64,000 nucleotides of DNA from Krasilnikovia cinnamomea (lineage in GTDB: Bacteria > Actinomycetota > Actinomycetes > Mycobacteriales > Micromonosporaceae). Location: NCBI RefSeq assembly GCF_004217545.1, contig NZ_SHKY01000001.1, positions 6,696,001 to 6,760,000 on the forward strand, read 5' to 3'. Positions 63,159-64,000 of the stretch are shown here, one piece after another. Each line of letters opens with the position of its first letter. Position 1 is the first letter of the stretch. A program made the translations under genes and the position numbers. The notes beneath the pieces are model-generated. The model searched no databases. It saw only the letters and a list, made by a program, of their open reading frames with translations, and had not been told where the DNA came from.

Positions 63159-64000
63159 TCACGGTTGGAGCAGGTGGTGGCGCGCCCGGGCCAGTTCGGC
63201 CAGCCGCGCCTGGGCCGTGGAGGTCCGGGCCGCCACGTCGTGGTGCACGGCGCCCAGCGTCCGCAGCGACTCGTCGACGTTGTGCAGGGCCTGCTTGATG
63301 TGGCCGCGCACCGTCAGGTCGGTGAAGATGTTGTCGAACCACACGTCCGCGAACCGGGTGGTGCGCCGCACGCCGACCTCGCCCATCGACCGGACCAGGC
63401 CCACGTCGGCCAGCTCGCCGCGCAGCACCGCGAGGCACCGGTCCGCGTACGCGGCGGCGGCCGCGGCCTGGTCCAGCCGGTGGTGCTTGAACGAGCTGGC
63501 CAGCACCCCGCCGCCGAGGAAGGTGTCGTACGCCGACCAGCCCGCGGCGCCGTCCAGCTGACGCCGCACCTCGAGCAGGGCCCGGTGGGCGGCCTCCCCG
63601 GCCCGCCGCGCCTCGTGCAGCTCGCGCAGTTCCGCCTCGGTGCGTCCCCGCTGTTCGGCCAGCTCCATCAGGTGGGCCGCCAGGGGGCCACCGGCCGCGT
63701 GGACGTAGCGTTCCTTCTCGTCGACCGTGGCCGCGAACCGGGCGGGAACGTCGGCCAGCTCCGCCAGCCGGGCCTCGACGGCCGCCAGTTCACGCCCGAT
63801 CGCGTCGAGCCGGTCCTGCGCCTCGGCCGCCCGGTAGCGGGCCGCACCGGCCTCGGCGCGCTCGCGGACCAGTGCGTCCTGCCGGTAGCGGGCGCCGCGC
63901 AGCGCGACCCACACCCGGGTGAGGGACAGGCCCTCCAGGCGGTCCACGTCGCGCTGTTCGAGCGCGTGGCGCCGAAGCAGGGCCTCGAGCGCGGCGGCCT
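63159..64000 (-). CDS. Coiled-coil protein, 5' end beyond the window
   Basis: The open frame runs off the right edge; a GTG at 63947 is possible, but the residues before it (ALEALLRRHALEQRD) continue the same helical pattern, so the gene probably starts outside. Residues visible: a long Ala/Arg/Glu-rich coiled coil (heptads through RYRAAEAQDRLDAIGRELAAVE), a central WSAYDTFLGGGVLASSFKHHRLDQA block and a second helical part with RFADVWFDNIFTDL. No membrane segment or known domain. Confidence 0.65.
   Translation of the reverse strand, partial: AAALEALLRRHALEQRDVDRLEGLSLTRVWVALRGARYRQDALVRERAEAGAARYRAAEAQDRLDAIGRELAAVEARLAELADVPARFAATVDEKERYVHAAGGPLAAHLMELAEQRGRTEAELRELHEARRAGEAAHRALLEVRRQLDGAAGWSAYDTFLGGGVLASSFKHHRLDQAAAAAAYADRCLAVLRGELADVGLVRSMGEVGVRRTTRFADVWFDNIFTDLTVRGHIKQALHNVDESLRTLGAVHHDVAARTSTAQARLAELARARHHLLQP

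Overview
The window comes from a high-GC actinomycete. Evidence: very high G+C throughout, many GTG/TTG starts, 1-4 base stop/start overlaps, secreted proteins with Tat or Ala-rich signal peptides, and families common in filamentous Actinobacteria. Gene content fits a Micromonosporaceae (Actinoplanes-like) chromosome, but no rRNA or marker gene is present to prove that. I saw no tRNA, rRNA, CRISPR array, insertion sequence or prophage.

Layout. (1) 1-4.6 kb: a D-Ala-D-Ala-ligase-like gene coupled to a serine racemase/threonine dehydratase-type PLP enzyme, a secreted SGNH esterase, and a divergent secreted GH26 glycosidase. (2) 4.9-9.9 kb: membrane transhydrogenase pntAB, then a convergent NarL-type two-component pair. 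(3) 10.1-17.7 kb: a Calvin-Benson-Bassham divergon. cbbR-FBPase-PRK(type I)-PRK(type II)-cbbY read leftward and red-type cbbL-cbbS-cbbX read rightward from an 87-base control region. Two different phosphoribulokinases lie side by side. (4) 17.8-25.8 kb: a Flp/Tad pilus operon (flp, two TadE/G-like proteins, cpaB, tadZ, tadA, a vWA-TadB fusion, tadC). (5) 25.9-32.1 kb: a CheY-like protein, a subtilase with a Trp-rich dodecapeptide tail, an overlapping membrane histidine kinase and a convergent chemoreceptor. (6) 32.3-44.1 kb: penicillin acylase-like secreted enzyme, truncated haemoglobin, MFS plus beta-glucosidase, GyrI-like protein, TPR-like GGDEF protein, CBS-BON protein, SUMF1-like protein, a calcium-loop repeat protein and an unknown.

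(7) 44.1-51.7 kb is the most unusual block: one leftward operon of dynamin-like GTPase, tail-anchored C39-like cysteine peptidase, small acidic protein, atypical Hsp70, second dynamin-like GTPase and ECF sigma factor. Five of its six genes are joined by overlaps or a one-base gap. I suggest a stress-induced membrane-remodelling machine. Diverging from it are two tandem RlaP-like nucleotidyltransferases and a broken NADAR gene.

(8) 53.9-55.9 kb: glutamate decarboxylase and a membrane protein. (9) 55.9-63.1 kb: an acyl-CoA catabolic divergon (AtuA-like, biotin-dependent carboxylase beta and alpha, TetR; opposite an isovaleryl/citronellyl-CoA dehydrogenase-like gene) around a perfect 10+10 base operator. 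(10) A coiled-coil protein runs off the right edge.

Possible cooperation: PntAB could supply NADPH for CO2 fixation, and the CBB genes form a nearly self-contained autotrophy module. The Tad, CheY, protease, kinase and chemoreceptor genes could form a surface-attachment/sensing region.
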